A stretch of 64,000 bases of DNA from Limnanthes douglasii subsp. nivea (GCA_036936605.1 JAUPFV010000002.1:168401739-168465738), one strand, 5' to 3'; positions 1 through 11,721 are shown, counted from the first letter of the stretch. The notes: generated from the letters alone by a model not told the origin. Numbers and translations are program-made.

Positions 1-45
1 CCATCTTACGACCTTACTACCAGTTACTCACGTTTTACACTCACA
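1..45 (+). repeat. 3' end of a 5' LTR (LRE-alpha)
   Basis: The first 45 bases match the end of the LTR remnant at 13138-13176 and are followed by a primer-binding site in both places. This is therefore the last part of a 5' LTR whose body lies left of the window. Confidence 0.7.
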
Positions 46-48
46 AGG

Positions 49-68
49 TTGGCCACTCCAATGGAGAT
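49..68 (+). other. Primer-binding site of LRE-alpha
   Basis: TTGGCCACTCCAATGGAGAT closely resembles the TGGCGACTCCACTGGGGA site at 730-747, which is complementary to a tRNA 3' end including the terminal CCA. It sits a few bases after the LTR end, as expected for an LTR retrotransposon. Confidence 0.65.
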
Positions 69-365
69 TATCGGTTCCCGATAGAACATATGTTTCTACA
101 AAAACCATAAAAAATCGTTTCTCAAAATTTATAAAAAAATATGAAAAAATATACTAAAAAGCTAATTCGTAACTTAACTTAGAGATTAGTTTGGATACAA
201 TTGCACGAATCAGCAAAAAATATTTCCTATCTCTCTTATCTCTTTTATATAAATTGATCTACTTTTTAAAAAACAATTATAACATAAATTAACAAATAAT
301 TTTTTTATATATAAACTGAATAAAAAAATTAATTACAATAATAAATATTATTATTTAATAAATAT
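69..365 (+). mobile_element. LRE-alpha leader, part 1
   Basis: AT-rich non-coding leader of an LTR element. It aligns along its length with 13199-13495, including the segment just after the primer site and the A/T-rich tail. No ORF of interest. It ends at the target duplication AATAT of the inserted TR-GAG element and resumes at 2419. Confidence 0.65.
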
Positions 366-726
366 TGATATGTAAATAGAGTTTTAAGGACTAAATTGTA
401 AATAATGCAAATTTAAAGATTTAATTGTAATTAATGTAAGTTTTGTCCTTAATTCGTGACTGATGTAAGTTTTAGAGGATATTTGTAACTATGTATAATT
501 AGTAAGGACTAAACAACAATTAGTCCATTTTTTGTAACAGATTCAGTTTGAGACTAAGTTTTGGCTCCTCTATATAAAGGACCAGACTACTCTAATAAAG
601 GGGTTGAACACTTTTTACTTTGAAACTCATTTGTACTTGTGTTTTCTCTCTTTAAAAACTCTCTAGCACTTTCTCTCTCTATAATACACTCTTGATAATT
701 TACTAAGGCAAAACGATAACTCATCA
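366..726 (+). repeat. 5' LTR of TR-GAG-1
   Basis: 361 bp, starting TGAT and ending ATCA. It contains a TATA box and an AATAAA motif (594-599). About 22 mismatches separate it from the 3' LTR at 2059-2418. Confidence 0.9.
571..578 (+). promoter_or_regulatory. TATA box of TR-GAG-1 5' LTR
   Basis: TATATAAAGG preceded by CTC-rich sequence. The same TATA/AATAAA layout recurs in the 3' LTR (2262-2270) and in the Gypsy-4 3' LTR (56434-56441), which supports a conserved LTR promoter. Confidence 0.75.
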
Positions 727-729
727 AAT

Positions 730-747
730 TGGCGACTCCACTGGGGA
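730..747 (+). other. Primer-binding site of TR-GAG-1
   Basis: TGGCGACTCCACTGGGGA, three bases after the LTR. Its complement ends in GCCA, fitting a tRNA 3' end. From general knowledge this site type is usual for Tat-lineage gypsy elements and is attributed to tRNA-Arg; I did not verify the tRNA. Confidence 0.85.
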
Positions 748-821
748 AGTAAAATTAGTGCTCTTATTTCTTTCAAAATTTTGATACAATCTAGTTGTAT
801 TCTCTGATTAAAATTCATACA

Positions 822-2040
822 ATGAATCCTGAAAACAATCCTACGCTTCCGTCAACAATGGATGCTGAAAAAACCGATGGAAATAAAACTTGATGGATCG
901 TCTTCGATCCGAGCTCAATCTGATATTGAGGCGCGAAAGAATCAACTTTTAGATAAGATAAATACTTTGAATGAGAAATATGAGCGAAGAGAGCAAGAGA
1001 TACTCTCAGCAAGGATCAGATCTGAGGTTAGATAGGAAGTAGAAAAGACTGAGGTGGAAGGTCAGTCAGATTGATCTTTCGAGGACCGACGCGCTAAGTC
1101 CGAACACAAAAAAACACGTTTTATGGCTCCTAAAGAGCGATATTCGTCTCGAAATGAGAAAAATGATAAACATAAATTTGTGACTTCTAGTGACGAGGAG
1201 GTCGAAAGCTCGGCCTCGGGTTTTAAGCGGCATAAAGGTTCTTCAAGAGGGAAATCTGATAGAGATTATTCGAGGAAGTATAAAAAGGAAAGTAAATCTA
1301 AGAATACTCCTCGTTCAACTTGGCATGAAGGAAATCCTTCCAATTAGTATGCTGAAACTGATAGGAATTTATATGTCACAATGGGAACTGATGATCAGTT
1401 TGTTCAAGGCGTTGACTGGAGAAATTCTCTGTTCACAGATGAAATTCGATCCATGGCGCTTCCGAAGCGTTTTGACATTTCAAAGGTTGAAAAGTTCGAT
1501 GGGATGCAGGATCCCGATGACCACATCGAACAATTCAAGAATTATATGATGAATTTTGAAGATGATGACCGGCTTGTGTGTCGTGCATTTTCACAGAATT
1601 TCAAGGGAACAGATCTTAAGTGGTACAACAGTATTCCGAGGAGGTCTATATCAAATTTCAGAGATTTATATACTGTTTTTCGAAGGCAGTTTGTGGGAAG
1701 AAAAAAGATGAGAGCAAATGGTGATACAATTATTCAGTGCAAGCAGGCACCGGGAGAAAAATTGAAAGATTATACCAAGAGGTTTGTGTTGACCAAGGCT
1801 AGTTTGGACAACTGTGATGAAAATATGGAAATGGCAGCTTTTCGCCAAAAAACGTTGCCAAGAGATTTAGCTAATGAAACAACAAAGAGAAATGCCTTGA
1901 CTTTTGGAGCTTTGATGGCTCAAGTTGAGGATCAGATCAAAGTGGAGGAGTCGAGTAGAGTCTGAGGTGGACCAGCTAACACTCCGAAGAATTCGGGACA
2001 GCCAGCCAATAATCAGGGGCAGCCCTCGAATGGTAAATAA
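822..2040 (+). pseudogene. gag: gag of TR-GAG-1 (nearly intact core)
   Basis: Gag would form the virus-like particle that packages the element RNA. A start at 822 begins a short N-terminal stretch that shifts frame near 890. The frame then continues to 2040 with in-frame stops near 1033, 1070, 1345 and 1966. The central part, 1381-1965, is 195 uninterrupted codons and holds the retrotransposon gag domain (motifs DHIEQFKNYMMNFE, AFSQNFKG, LKWYNSIP, FRRQFVG). A charged Ser/Lys/Glu-rich segment precedes it (1123-1344) and a Gln/Asn/Pro-rich tail follows. No CCHC knuckle is present, whereas Gypsy-1 and Gypsy-2 gag have a Cys/His motif further on. The gag domain is close to those of Gypsy-2 (18.6-19.2 kb), Gypsy-3 and Gypsy-5. 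The lineage is clear; present function is doubtful because of the stops. Confidence 0.88.
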
Positions 2041-2042
2041 TG

Positions 2043-2058
2043 AGAAGTAGGGGGCTTC
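2043..2058 (+). other. Polypurine tract of TR-GAG-1
   Basis: AGAAGTAGGGGG followed by CTTC lies directly before the 3' LTR. The same layout (purine run, then GCTWC, then TGAT) precedes the Gypsy-4 and LRE-beta 3' LTRs. Confidence 0.7.
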
Positions 2059-2418
2059 TTATATGGAAATAGAGTTTTAAGGACTAAATTGTAAATAATG
2101 TAAATTTTAAAATTTAATTGTAATTAATGTAAGTTTGTCCTTAATTCGTGACTAATGTAAATTTTAAGGGCTATTTGTAACCATGTATAATTAGTAAGGA
2201 CTAAACAGCAATTACTCCACTTTTTGTAAAAGATTCAGTTTGAGACTAAGTCTTGGCTCCTCTATATAAAGGACCAGACTACTCTAATAAAGGGGTTGTA
2301 CACTTTTTACTTTGAAACTCATTTGTACTTTTGTTTTCTCTCTTTAAAAACTCTCTAGCACTTTCTCTCTCTAGAATAAACTCTTGACAATTTACTAAGG
2401 CAAAACGATAACTCATCA
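2059..2418 (+). repeat. 3' LTR of TR-GAG-1
   Basis: 360 bp. It starts TTATATGG where the 5' copy has TGATATGT, so the first dinucleotide has mutated, and ends ATCA. TATA box at 2262-2270. Confidence 0.9.
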
Positions 2419-3704
2419 AATATGATCAAGTTTGATTATATTTCATCTAAGTCAGTTAGAAAACAAAATGTGTTTACAAAACTAAATCAACTGAAATATT
2501 AATCGACATTATTTAAATTTTAATTTTAAAAAATATAAATATTAATTGAATAAATAAATATAAAGTAAAATGTCTTAAAATGTTGATTTGTTTTTATTTA
2601 TAAATTTATGAGTTTAATAATTTTCTTAACAATATCTAATGGTTAAATACATTTAAAATACTTTCTACATTGAATAAAAAATGTTACGAATGATATAAGG
2701 GTGACTCCTAAATAAATAAATAAATACGCAAAATAATTATCTTTAAACAATTATTGGTCTATTTAAAAAATAATAGTTGGAGGTTTTATAATTATTTTAC
2801 TAGATCTAATTGATGAAGATGCCTATAGTTAAATATGTTTAAATTAACAATTAATTTAATATCTAGCTTTTTTAATTATTGTCTACATTAATACTTCGTG
2901 GTAGTTTTTTTAATTATTGTCTGCATTAATACCTCGTGGCTGTGAAAAGATATTACATAATTTGTTCTCTCATATTCCCTCTTTTATATCCAAGAATACG
3001 ATGAAATATAAAATCATTCAATTCAGACTAAATTGATCAATATCTTATTTAAATTTAGGTTTGAAAAATGCGAAAATAACCGAATAAATTGCTTAATATC
3101 ATATTTCAATTTAAATTTTAAAAAATGTGAAAACATGTGAGTAAGTTTGTGAATTTCATCAATGAAATTGTTTTCATATGTGTTGTATTGAACATTCGAT
3201 AGCACAATCAAAATTTGATGCATTATAAATTAATAGACGCATAACCGGTAGAGAAGGATGATATCTAACAATCATGGTTAAAGAAATCTATTAGATAATC
3301 AAAACTCGTGGTTCTCGAGTACAAGATTGGAAGAGATGTACTTGAGTCTGGTAGTTTTGAGAAGAGTGGAGGGTCTGTTAATTTTATTTTACTTTTGGCA
3401 GACTCAATATTATTGTCGTTGAAGCTTCCTTTCGCCGATGAAGAAGCATATGGTAGAGTCCGAAGATGAAACTTCGAGCAGGTTTCTAAGAGATCATCAG
3501 TTCACTCGCAACACAAAGAGCTACCATTCTCTTACACATCCATCGCGTTATCTATGACGTTCTTCGGCCGCATAACGAAGTCATCTGATGACATCTTGCA
3601 AAAAGACTACCGCTAGAAATGAACATTTGACATGTGGAATCAAAACATCTCTTTAAGTAACAAGAGGATGGACACTAACAAACATATAAACATCAAGAAG
3701 TTTT
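2419..3704 (+). mobile_element. LRE-alpha leader, part 2
   Basis: Continues the leader after the TR-GAG insertion. 2424-2740 aligns with 13496-14165 (the excess in the second copy is a MITE). 2850-3704 aligns with 34250-35015, including segments such as CGTGGTTCTCGA and GAGAAGAGTGGAGGGTC. No protein-coding region is recognisable. The match stops at about 3704, where the Gypsy-1 LTR remnant begins, so the rest of LRE-alpha is lost or elsewhere. Confidence 0.65.
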
Positions 3705-3708
3705 AAGA

Positions 3709-3759
3709 ATGTTTGTTCTTCCAACCTTCATAACATATCATTATTACTAAATTTTATCA
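3709..3759 (+). repeat. Remnant of Gypsy-1 5' LTR
   Basis: About 50 bp matching the last part of the 3' LTR (12849-12899: GTTTGTTCTTC, TTCATAACATATCATT, ACTAAAT). The other 500 bp of the LTR is missing. Confidence 0.75.
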
Positions 3760-3767
3760 CCAGATTT

Positions 3768-3784
3768 TGGCACCATCTATGGGA
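3768..3784 (+). other. Primer-binding site of Gypsy-1
   Basis: TGGCACCATCTATGGGA, eight bases after the LTR remnant. It differs from the TGGCGACTCC type used by the other gypsy elements here, so Gypsy-1 belongs to a separate family. Confidence 0.65.
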
Positions 3785-4439
3785 AAGTATGACGCGTAGC
3801 TCCTACCAAAATGAGTTTTGGTATTGACTAGGTCAGGAGTTGAGAGGAAGAACATGACAGAACCCTACAAGCAAGGTGGGCAAGACAACCAGCGATGAAG
3901 GAGTCTTCGGAGCTAATGAAACAGGTCATCAGGCGGCTTACCTAGCAGTTAATTAGAATGACAATTAATCTCAAATGAACAGGAAGAAAACGTTGGCGGA
4001 ACGGCGTAAGAGGAAAACCATATGAATCTTGATATGTCTTCTACCCTCTCTTAACATGCATATCTTGGAAAGTTAGATAAATGAAATCAAGCTTCAGCAC
4101 CATCGGGCTGCCAAACGAGAACAGAAGAGGAACAAAGAAGACAAGAAACCTTCGATGTAATCGTTGATGCCCTATGACGTCTGAGCAAAGTCTTCTCTGA
4201 GAACGTGGTTAAGTAGGATATTTACCTACAAGACGGTGGACATAACCTCACCGACAAGAACAGAAGTCATGCACAAAGAGGCGAACACACCTATGAGAGT
4301 AAGAGCAGGAAGCATAGGAATGAAAGAGTGACAGACTCTAACCGGTACGACTTGTCCAGTAATGGAGTACCTCGTGAAGACAAAGGACCAGAGTTGGTCG
4401 AGTATGATGAGGTAAGGCCTACTATGGCTGCTTATATTT

Positions 4440-5383
4440 TGTAGGAATATCCCATTTTCAAAAGTATCTTAGAAGGAAATCTCCCACGGAAATTTGACTC
4501 ACACAAGATGGACTCGTACGATGAGTACAGCGACCCTGAACACCACATGGAGAAATTTAGGAACATAATGATGGCATTCAACCCTGATGATGTATTTTGC
4601 GTTATAGAGAATTTTCATGACAATCACGGGAAATGCACCCGACTTGTTTAATGACCTCCAAAAGGGCTCGATCAAGGTCTTTAGAGGCTTATGGGTTATA
4701 TTTAGAAATCGTTTTGTAGGAAACAGAGAACGCAAGCGTGAGGGAGACGTAATCATGGACCTATACTAGCAAAGAGAGAAATGTTAAAGAGCTATGTGTA
4801 GAGTTTCGTACGTGAAATGAACTCTGTGTCGTCATGCGTTGAGCCGATGGCTGTAACAGCCTTCAAAAGATAATTGGACCGAGAAGACCCCTTCTTGATA
4901 GACCTCATATGATTCATAATAAAAATAATGGGAGATATCCTCGCCAGGTCGGATGAATTTATTCGAGTCAATGACTCAAAGAAGGAGAACCCCATTCTAA
5001 CTTTCAGCAGAAACCTCAAGAGCTTAACCCATCAAGTGTGGACAGAAAGCGCTACAAGTCCCAGGTCGGATTTATCTTGACCTCCAGTAAGTCGGTCGCG
5101 CCCATTCTATTACGATAATTCTGCTAAGAAGTTCACACCCTGACTGAGAACATGGCTACTATATTTGAGAAGACGAAATGGAGAGCCAAATATCAGCTAT
5201 CGGAGGGGTATGTCAGTAGCATCGTACATGATATTTCCTTGCTATTTTTGTGCGTATCACAATGACCATAGCCATCCAACTGATAAGTGTTGGAAAATAA
5301 TAGAAAAAATCCAATGGTTGATCAAAAGTGGCGACCTCGTCCAGTTTGTTAAGCAAAGAGAGAGCGTGGTAATAGAAGACTAG
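4440..5383 (+). pseudogene. gag: gag of Gypsy-1
   Basis: Capsid-forming protein of the element, broken by frameshifts and stops. Around 4480-4620 the frame gives the start of the retrotransposon gag domain (LPRKFDSHKMDSYDEYSDPE, then EKFRNIMMAF). A later frame at 5165-5383 holds a Cys/His cluster CYFC-X3-H-X3-H-X4-C followed by WLIKSGDLVQFV, the nucleic-acid-binding motif seen near the C-terminus of Tat-group gags. Upstream (3790-4440) is probably the charged gag N-terminus, but I cannot read it as one frame. It sits directly before the protease fragment. Confidence 0.7.
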
Positions 5384-5592
5384 GGAGCCAGCGTGATGCC
5401 CACCGAGGCACCTGATAGATATAGAAAAAAACAACAATGGTTGTGTACTATTTTTGAATGGAACACCCTTTTGGGTACTGATCCAGTAACACAGAAACAA
5501 TATCGTAAAAACTTAGACATCCATCCGGTGAGTAACTCTTGCTATTATAATTTTGGGAGCCAATAGCGGACCTCACATTTAATGATGATGAT

Positions 5593-6062
5593 TTGAGGGA
5601 TAATACCACCCTCCATGAAGATGCCTTGACAATCAACGCCAACATCTCGAAGGTAATGGTCACCGGAATACTTGTGGACAATGACAGCTCAACCAATGTT
5701 ATTTTCAAGGAAAACTATGAGCGGATGTTTGGGGTACCCCCACTCAAGGAAATTGAGAGGCAATTGGCTAGTTACGAGGACAAATCGACTAAATGTATGG
5801 GGGAGATTGAACTGTTGGTCACAGTAGGGCACGACAACATCGAAAAATGGTCCAAACCTTGTTTATGATTGTTGAAGCCTCAACTTATTACCATGTCATA
5901 ATGGGAAGACCATGGCTACACAAGTTTGAGGCCACGACATGCTCATTCAAGAAGTACATCAATTACTGTGTAGGCAATTTAGTGGGAATAATCGGAGGTA
6001 ATAAGAATATAACAAGGCAATGTTATGACATAATGCTTGACTCATCTAAAATGGCCGAATAG
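5593..6062 (+). pseudogene. Aspartic protease region of Gypsy-1
   Basis: Two overlapping frames, 5593-5868 and 5847-6062, joined by a frameshift. The first contains ILVDNDSSTNVIF, which corresponds to the family active site VDTGSS with the TG replaced by ND. The second contains YHVIMGRPWLHKFEA, the conserved segment that follows the protease in gypsy polyproteins. The catalytic Asp remains but the neighbouring residues do not, so it should be inactive. Confidence 0.75.
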
Positions 6063-6419
6063 CAAATAAATAGCTCTAGGGTTTGAGACCATCACAGACA
6101 GTAAAACCGAACAAATATAGAGATTGATGACCCAAGAGAGGATGAAAATGAGGATGATCACCTAGGATAAGAAATCTGTGTTACATTGGAAAAGGGAAAT
6201 GTCATCAGAATAGGTAACAAACTTGACCAAAAATTCAAAATAGTTTAATAGCTTTGTTGTAGAAAAACGAAGATATCTTTGCATGGAATGTGAAGCAAGT
6301 AATATGAGTTGATCCAAATATCATTTCTCATTCGTTAACTGTTAACTGTTAACAAAAATGTTTGCCCAATATGACAAAAGCAACGAACATTCTCTTCGGA
6401 AACGTCAGAGGTGATATTC

Positions 6420-7127
6420 ATGGAGGTGGATAGCGAACCCAATTTTAGTAAAAAATAAGAACGGACAATGGTGTATGTATGTCGACTTCACCAGTCTCAA
6501 CCGAGCATGCCCAAAGAATGCCTTTCCTCTCCTGGGAATCTACCAATTGGTCGATGTCACCTCCGGAAAAGATTTTATATCATTTATGGATGCATACTCT
6601 GGATACAATCAAATGCCTATGAACCCCATGGACGAGGAGCACACAACATTCCAAATGGAGTGGGGCCTCTATTATTATAAGGTCATTCCATTTGAATTAA
6701 AAATGTGGATTTGGCGTATCAAAGTTTAATCAATATGATATTCGAGAGATAACTAGGCCAGCATGTGAAGGCCTTCATCGATGATTTAATTGTGAAAATT
6801 GACTATGGGGAGCGACAACATGAAGTCTTGGGGATGGTCTTCAAAACACTTTGGAGGTATTGTTTAAAACTCAACCCTCTTAAGTATTTTTTATGTGTGC
6901 GTAATAGAAAAGTTTTAGGTTTTATTGTTAGTAAAAAAGTGATAGAGTCCAACCCTTCTCAACTAAATGACATATTGACCATGGAGCGGGAAAGAAACGT
7001 AAAGGAAGTACATCGACTAACGGGATGCTTGGCCGCCCTCTCCTGTTTTATCTCAAGAGCATCAAATAAACTCCAACCATTCTTCAAAGTATTAAAGGTA
7101 ACTAAAACAATTCTACATGGTGGATGA
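6420..7127 (+). pseudogene. Reverse transcriptase of Gypsy-1
   Basis: RT that would copy element RNA into DNA. 6475-6729 carries the fingers/palm motifs VDFTSLNRACPKNAFPL, FMDAYSGYNQMPMNP and YYKVIPFELK. A frameshift near 6715 removes the usual GATYQRLVN segment. 6765-7127 continues with AFIDDLIVK, in the place of the YVDDM catalytic motif (Tyr replaced by Phe, both Asp kept), then LKLNPLKYFLCV and the connection segment VKEVHRLTGCLAALSCFIS. Stops upstream and the frameshift make it non-functional. Confidence 0.85.
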
Positions 7128-7589
7128 ATTCAATGCGACATTCAAAGCATTAAAAGACTATATGACATCGCCAAAAGTATTAACGGAACCCAACCGAGGA
7201 CAAGATCTTTATTAATACCTCTATGTGTCGATCTATTTAGTAAGTTGTGCTCTTGTATGAGAAACGACAAGCATACAAAGGCCATTGTAGTATTTTAGCA
7301 AAGGATTAGTGGATGCTGAAATGAGGTATCTAAATTTATAAAAATTAACCCTCGACTTAGTAGTCGCAGCCAGAAAAATGTTTTCAAACCACATTATCAT
7401 CCTACACATTTTATTCCCGTTACGCAACGTACTTCAAAAATCAAATATTTGGGAAGATTGACAAAGTGTTCAAATTAACTGGGAGCTTACGACAAAGGCT
7501 ACGAGCCAAAAAGTGCAATAAAGGGCTAAATGATGGTTGACTTCATCAATAAGTTCATAGGATGTCAGGCTCAGATGAGGAAATAACTA

Positions 7590-7875
7590 AAGAAAAAGCA
7601 GACATCCTCCAGTGGTCTATTGAGGCAAATGAGGCGTCGAATGCAACTGGGAGGGTGTCGGAGTCGTGTTGAGGACACTTTTTGGGGAAGAAATTCGAAA
7701 AACAATAAAATTTTATTTCAAAGCAACCAATATTAGAGCAGAGTACGAAACAGTGTTGGTCGGCCTAAAACTGGCCCACATATGCGGAACTAGGCCACTT
7801 AGATTCGCAAATAGTTATTTGTCAAGCTATGGATCCTCCGAGACCAAACAGAAAAGCATTGAGGGGTACATTTAA
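7590..7875 (+). pseudogene. RNase H region of Gypsy-1
   Basis: Contains a decayed version of the family segment ATNNEAEYEALLAGLRLA (here ATNIRAEYETVLVGLKLA, 7723-7776), the second RNase H acidic motif. The frame ends at 7875. Codons around 7560-7660 give the spacer before it, with stops. Confidence 0.7.
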
Positions 7876-7984
7876 GCTTTGAAATAGTGGGAAGGAAATT
7901 TTGATAATGTCCATTACGAACAAATACCTTGGTCTGGAAATTCAATGGCATATTCTCTAGTCAAAGCACTATCTCAAGGAGAAA

Positions 7985-8684
7985 ACCAAATCCTTTCTCG
8001 ATTTGGAATACCAAGAATCATTATGGTTGAGAACGGACCTCAATTCCAAAATGTAATTATGATAAAATCCTACCAAAGTCACGGGATCAACTAGCATTTT
8101 TCTATATTATACTATCTCCAAGCTAACGGTCAGGTCGAGGTTACAAACAGATCCATCCTAGCATGGATAAAGAAAAAGCTAAAGGGCTTGAAGGAAAAAT
8201 GATCGGACAAGTTAGCTAACGTATTATGGGCATATCAAACTACGCCTCGATCAACAACCGGGGACACCGGTTTTTCCTTGGTAGATGGAACTGTGGCACC
8301 CACTGAGATATATTACAAAGCCATCGGGTAGCCAATTATTCAGAGGAGGTAAATGCCCAAGAGCGACAATCTTCAGTTGACATGATTGAAGAAACGAGGG
8401 ACCGGGTTAGGGTTCGATTTGAGCATTACAAGAGTTTAATGAGACACAGATTTAATTCCAAGCTGAAACCTTGAAGCTTCAGAGTAGGTGACTTAGTATT
8501 GAAAAATATCTTCCAACATGCTCAATACGTGAATGTAGGAAAATTGACCCCAGATTGGGATGGCCCATATGAAGTAATCTCCAAAGGACATCACTGGGTA
8601 TACATACTGGAAGACATGTATGGGAATGCATTAAAACATCCATATAATGTAAATCATTTGAAAATGTATCACCATGCTAGTTAA
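7985..8684 (+). pseudogene. Shortened integrase of Gypsy-1
   Basis: The zinc-binding N-terminal domain and the first catalytic Asp block are absent: the sequence passes from RNase H straight to RFGIPRIIMVENGPQFQN, where the second catalytic Asp of the usual DNG motif is Glu. The third motif follows at about 8119 (ANGQVEVTNRSI). 8499-8684 encodes the C-terminal chromatin-facing part (LTPDWDGPYEVI, HPYNVNHLKMY). An internal deletion plus several stops make it dead. Confidence 0.75.
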
Positions 8685-8689
8685 GAAAG

Positions 8690-9340
8690 GTTGTGCACTC
8701 TTTTCGTTTTTGGTAGCACTTAAAGGTTTTTAATGACGCACATTGTAAGCCAAAGTTATTAATGATGTCACCTTTTTTGCAAAATCATTATTTTAATTCG
8801 ATAAAGTTAGCAAATAAAAATCTCAAATTAAAAAAATTAAATAGGGGGCTCGAAAATTATCATATAAGCGAAATGGATAAGATTGGTCACACCTATTTAG
8901 CTACGCAATGGGCCGCACTGAGCCCTGACTAAGAAGAGTCAATAAAAGTAAAATGGTAAGTAACGCAAACCTTGAATGCTACACTAGGGGACATACTGAG
9001 CCCGAGCTATATAGCTCATAAACATGAACTGAATAAAAGTTCAAGTCTATAAGACCATGCTACATGAAACACTGAGCCTAGGATATTTTAGCCCACAAAA
9101 TGAAACAACATATAAGAAATTTATTTGGCCACGCAAAAAGCATCATTATGCTTACATAAAGAAACATTAACACTTGCTCCCCTCATCATCTCCAATTGCA
9201 TTCGAATGGTTTTAAAACAAGTTATAAACAAAAAGTACCATGCATATATGAAAAAAAAATACACAAATTCGAGCTATGATTAACACAGCAAAAACAAAAT
9301 ATATAGGCTAGTTCAATATTAAAATAAATTATGCACCTTC
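8690..9340 (+). other. Spacer between pol and antisense ORF of Gypsy-1
   Basis: No coding signal on either strand. It lies where Tat-type elements carry a long untranslated 3' region. Confidence 0.5.
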
Positions 9341-11721
9341 TTCACCGGTAGGGTCTTCTTTTCCAACATTCTTCTCAGCCAATGTTTTATCTGACATTAT
9401 CACTGCTTATGATGTCAAGGTCGAAGCAACAATAGACACCCCGACAGGATTTGGGGCATCAACAATCATTTGGGTAACCCCTTTCATCACTTTTTAACTA
9501 CTTTTTCCTCATTTTCGTCATCGGTTACCCATGGTTTTTCGTCCTCTCGAACGAGCCCCTTAAATGAACCTAACCTCATGGAATCATTCATTCTCCACAA
9601 TTTAAAATGGTATTCTTTCGAAATTTCTCCAAGCTTGCTTTCATCGTCCCTAATGCATCCCTATGTCCATCAGCATGGACTTTGGTAACTCGGTCATTCC
9701 AATGCTTTTAAACATGTTGAAGCTCTGATCTCAATCAAGACAGCTCTTCCCGAACACCATACGAAGTTTGTAGCTCACTATGGTGGACTCTTCAACCTTG
9801 ACAAACAATCGAACATTCTAGGAAATAAGTTCGGTGGACCACTTGGCCAACTAGAATCAAATAATAATGGTTATGCCTTCAAATCCTCCATTTCCTTCAC
9901 ATCGATAGGGTTCATTATTTGGTATGCCAACACCATTGAGTTATGGTAATTCTATAATAAAAAGATATTTTATCATTAGAAAATCATTTTCAAATCAACG
10001 ATGAACACTACTAAGTGTGTATAACAAGATTATCTCCACTGAAAGTTCCAGTTGAAATTGTAAAAGATCGGACATGGACATGCTATTATAAATTGTCATC
10101 TTTGGACAATGTTGCAGTTGATAAAACATCATAAGAAAGGGTTTCAGCATACTAATTGTTGGAGGACGATCGACTAATTCAGAAATCACAGAATGATCTA
10201 TGACTGAATGACCCAAATGGATAGCGCGCTTAGAGGGTCAACATTTTTCACATTCACAACAGGTTGACGATTAGTTCTTCCATCATCAACAAGAAACAGT
10301 GCCAGCAGGTCAGCATGAGACTATTTAGCATGAGGTGTCTTTGAAATAGCCTGATTGTGATTTGTAGACTCAAATGAGGGGTTTGCTCTCCCGCGGAAAC
10401 ATTCGGGTCACCTTCTACACTGCCCCTTAAATACATGACATTTTCACAAAAACAAAAGAGGGTTGGTGCTGACAACCATGGCTTGATTATCTATGCCGGT
10501 TAGAGACTGGCCCTTAGTTCTCCTTTGATTATCGTTAACGATGACACCATTATTCTTTAACACCATATTCTTCCTAACAAACCCATTGGTGGGAGGGCTA
10601 CTCTGACTTGTTCCCTTATTATTCTTTATCCATGATGCTCGTCAAACGCAGTAGCAGTACCGGTAGTGTCTTAAGGATACACATTATTGTTAACACTAGT
10701 GACTTTTTTTTTCTGTCTGGGTTTGAACTCCACCGCATCTCCATCTCTACTAGATCTTTTTCTGCTGCCGAGGGCGTCAATACCTTCTTCACAATGTATG
10801 TTGACCCTTATATGGGGGAAATTCCAATCTAGTACCTCTTGGATTTCCTGTGTACACCCGTTCTAGCAGTATGGACCCGGTGGAATCAGCAGTGACCGGT
10901 CCTCCAGTGGCGACGAGGGTAGCATATATATCCTGGGACATCGTGATTTCGGGAAGATACCACAATCCGTCTACGATAAAATTAATAGAATTAAATAACC
11001 GTGTGTATTTGAGCTGCCAAACGGGGTATACAGCAGTAGAGAGTTGCTCCAATGGGTTTACTTAGCGATCAACGTAAAGCTTCTTCCAAATTTCCTGGTA
11101 CTTCTCTCAGTTTGTACGTTTAAAAAATAAAAACAAAAAAAGATGAGCAATTTGTGATATAAGTTGCACCAATTACATGTACTCATTAATCTATGTTCTA
11201 ATTGAAGGTTGTTCTTTCCAATGGGATGCTCCTAGTTCTCATAAGAAAAAATAAACAAGTGTTTCCAATGTTTATCATAATCAAGAAGGTTAACAACTTT
11301 ACGTCCGCTAGAGGTGGATGTGTCGTAGTTAGGGTTCTCAACAATACAAACACATCAATACTAGCTAAAACATTGCTAGACTAATCTCAATATCCAACAT
11401 TTTAGCACTAAGTAAGGCACTCAGCAACAAACGTGAACCATTAATTATTAACTGTGTGGGACAAATCCTAATGTTTCTAAATAATTTGTTAATTATGTAA
11501 ACGTATTCGGAGGCCCCTGACAAACAGATTTGTGTACAAACAAGTTTCCTCCTATCATGCGTGATGGGTTTACGATGCTCTGGTAGTCTAGTTATTACTG
11601 CATCATGAAAGTCATAAACTAATCTAAACCTACAAAGCCCTTGGAGGCTCGGATATTTATAAAAATGGGTTATCCGGTTGAAATAGATTTTCAAAAACCT
11701 AATATCTCCCGCCGTGTCCAC
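9341..11721 (-). pseudogene. Antisense ORF region of Gypsy-1
   Basis: Decayed coding region on the strand opposite gag-pol, placed between pol and the 3' LTR. The best frames are 11721-11365 (118 codons), 11052-10789 (87 codons), 10475-10254 and parts of 9350-9560. The first has CPTQLIINGSR, resembling a PSQL-x-PN-x-WR motif that I recall from plant proteins annotated as putative gypsy-type transposon proteins. Later parts are Lys/Arg/Ser-rich and then acidic. Antisense extra ORFs in this position are an established feature of several Tat-lineage elements; their role is not settled. Frames are broken, so the precise product cannot be given. Confidence 0.55.

Larger units (their letters stand above)
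361..2423 (+). mobile_element. TR-GAG-1: complete gag-only LTR retrotransposon
   Basis: A complete small non-autonomous LTR retrotransposon. In order: target duplication AATAT (361-365), 5' LTR (366-726), primer site (730-747), one decayed gag gene (822-2040), polypurine tract (about 2043-2054), 3' LTR (2059-2418), target duplication AATAT (2419-2423). There is no room or trace for protease, RT, RNase H or integrase. The flanks rejoin into the LRE leader when compared with the copy at 13.2-14.1 kb, which confirms the boundaries. The structure fits the class known as TR-GAG (terminal-repeat retrotransposons with GAG domain). By eye the two LTRs are about 94% identical, so the insertion is moderately old. 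Confidence 0.9.
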
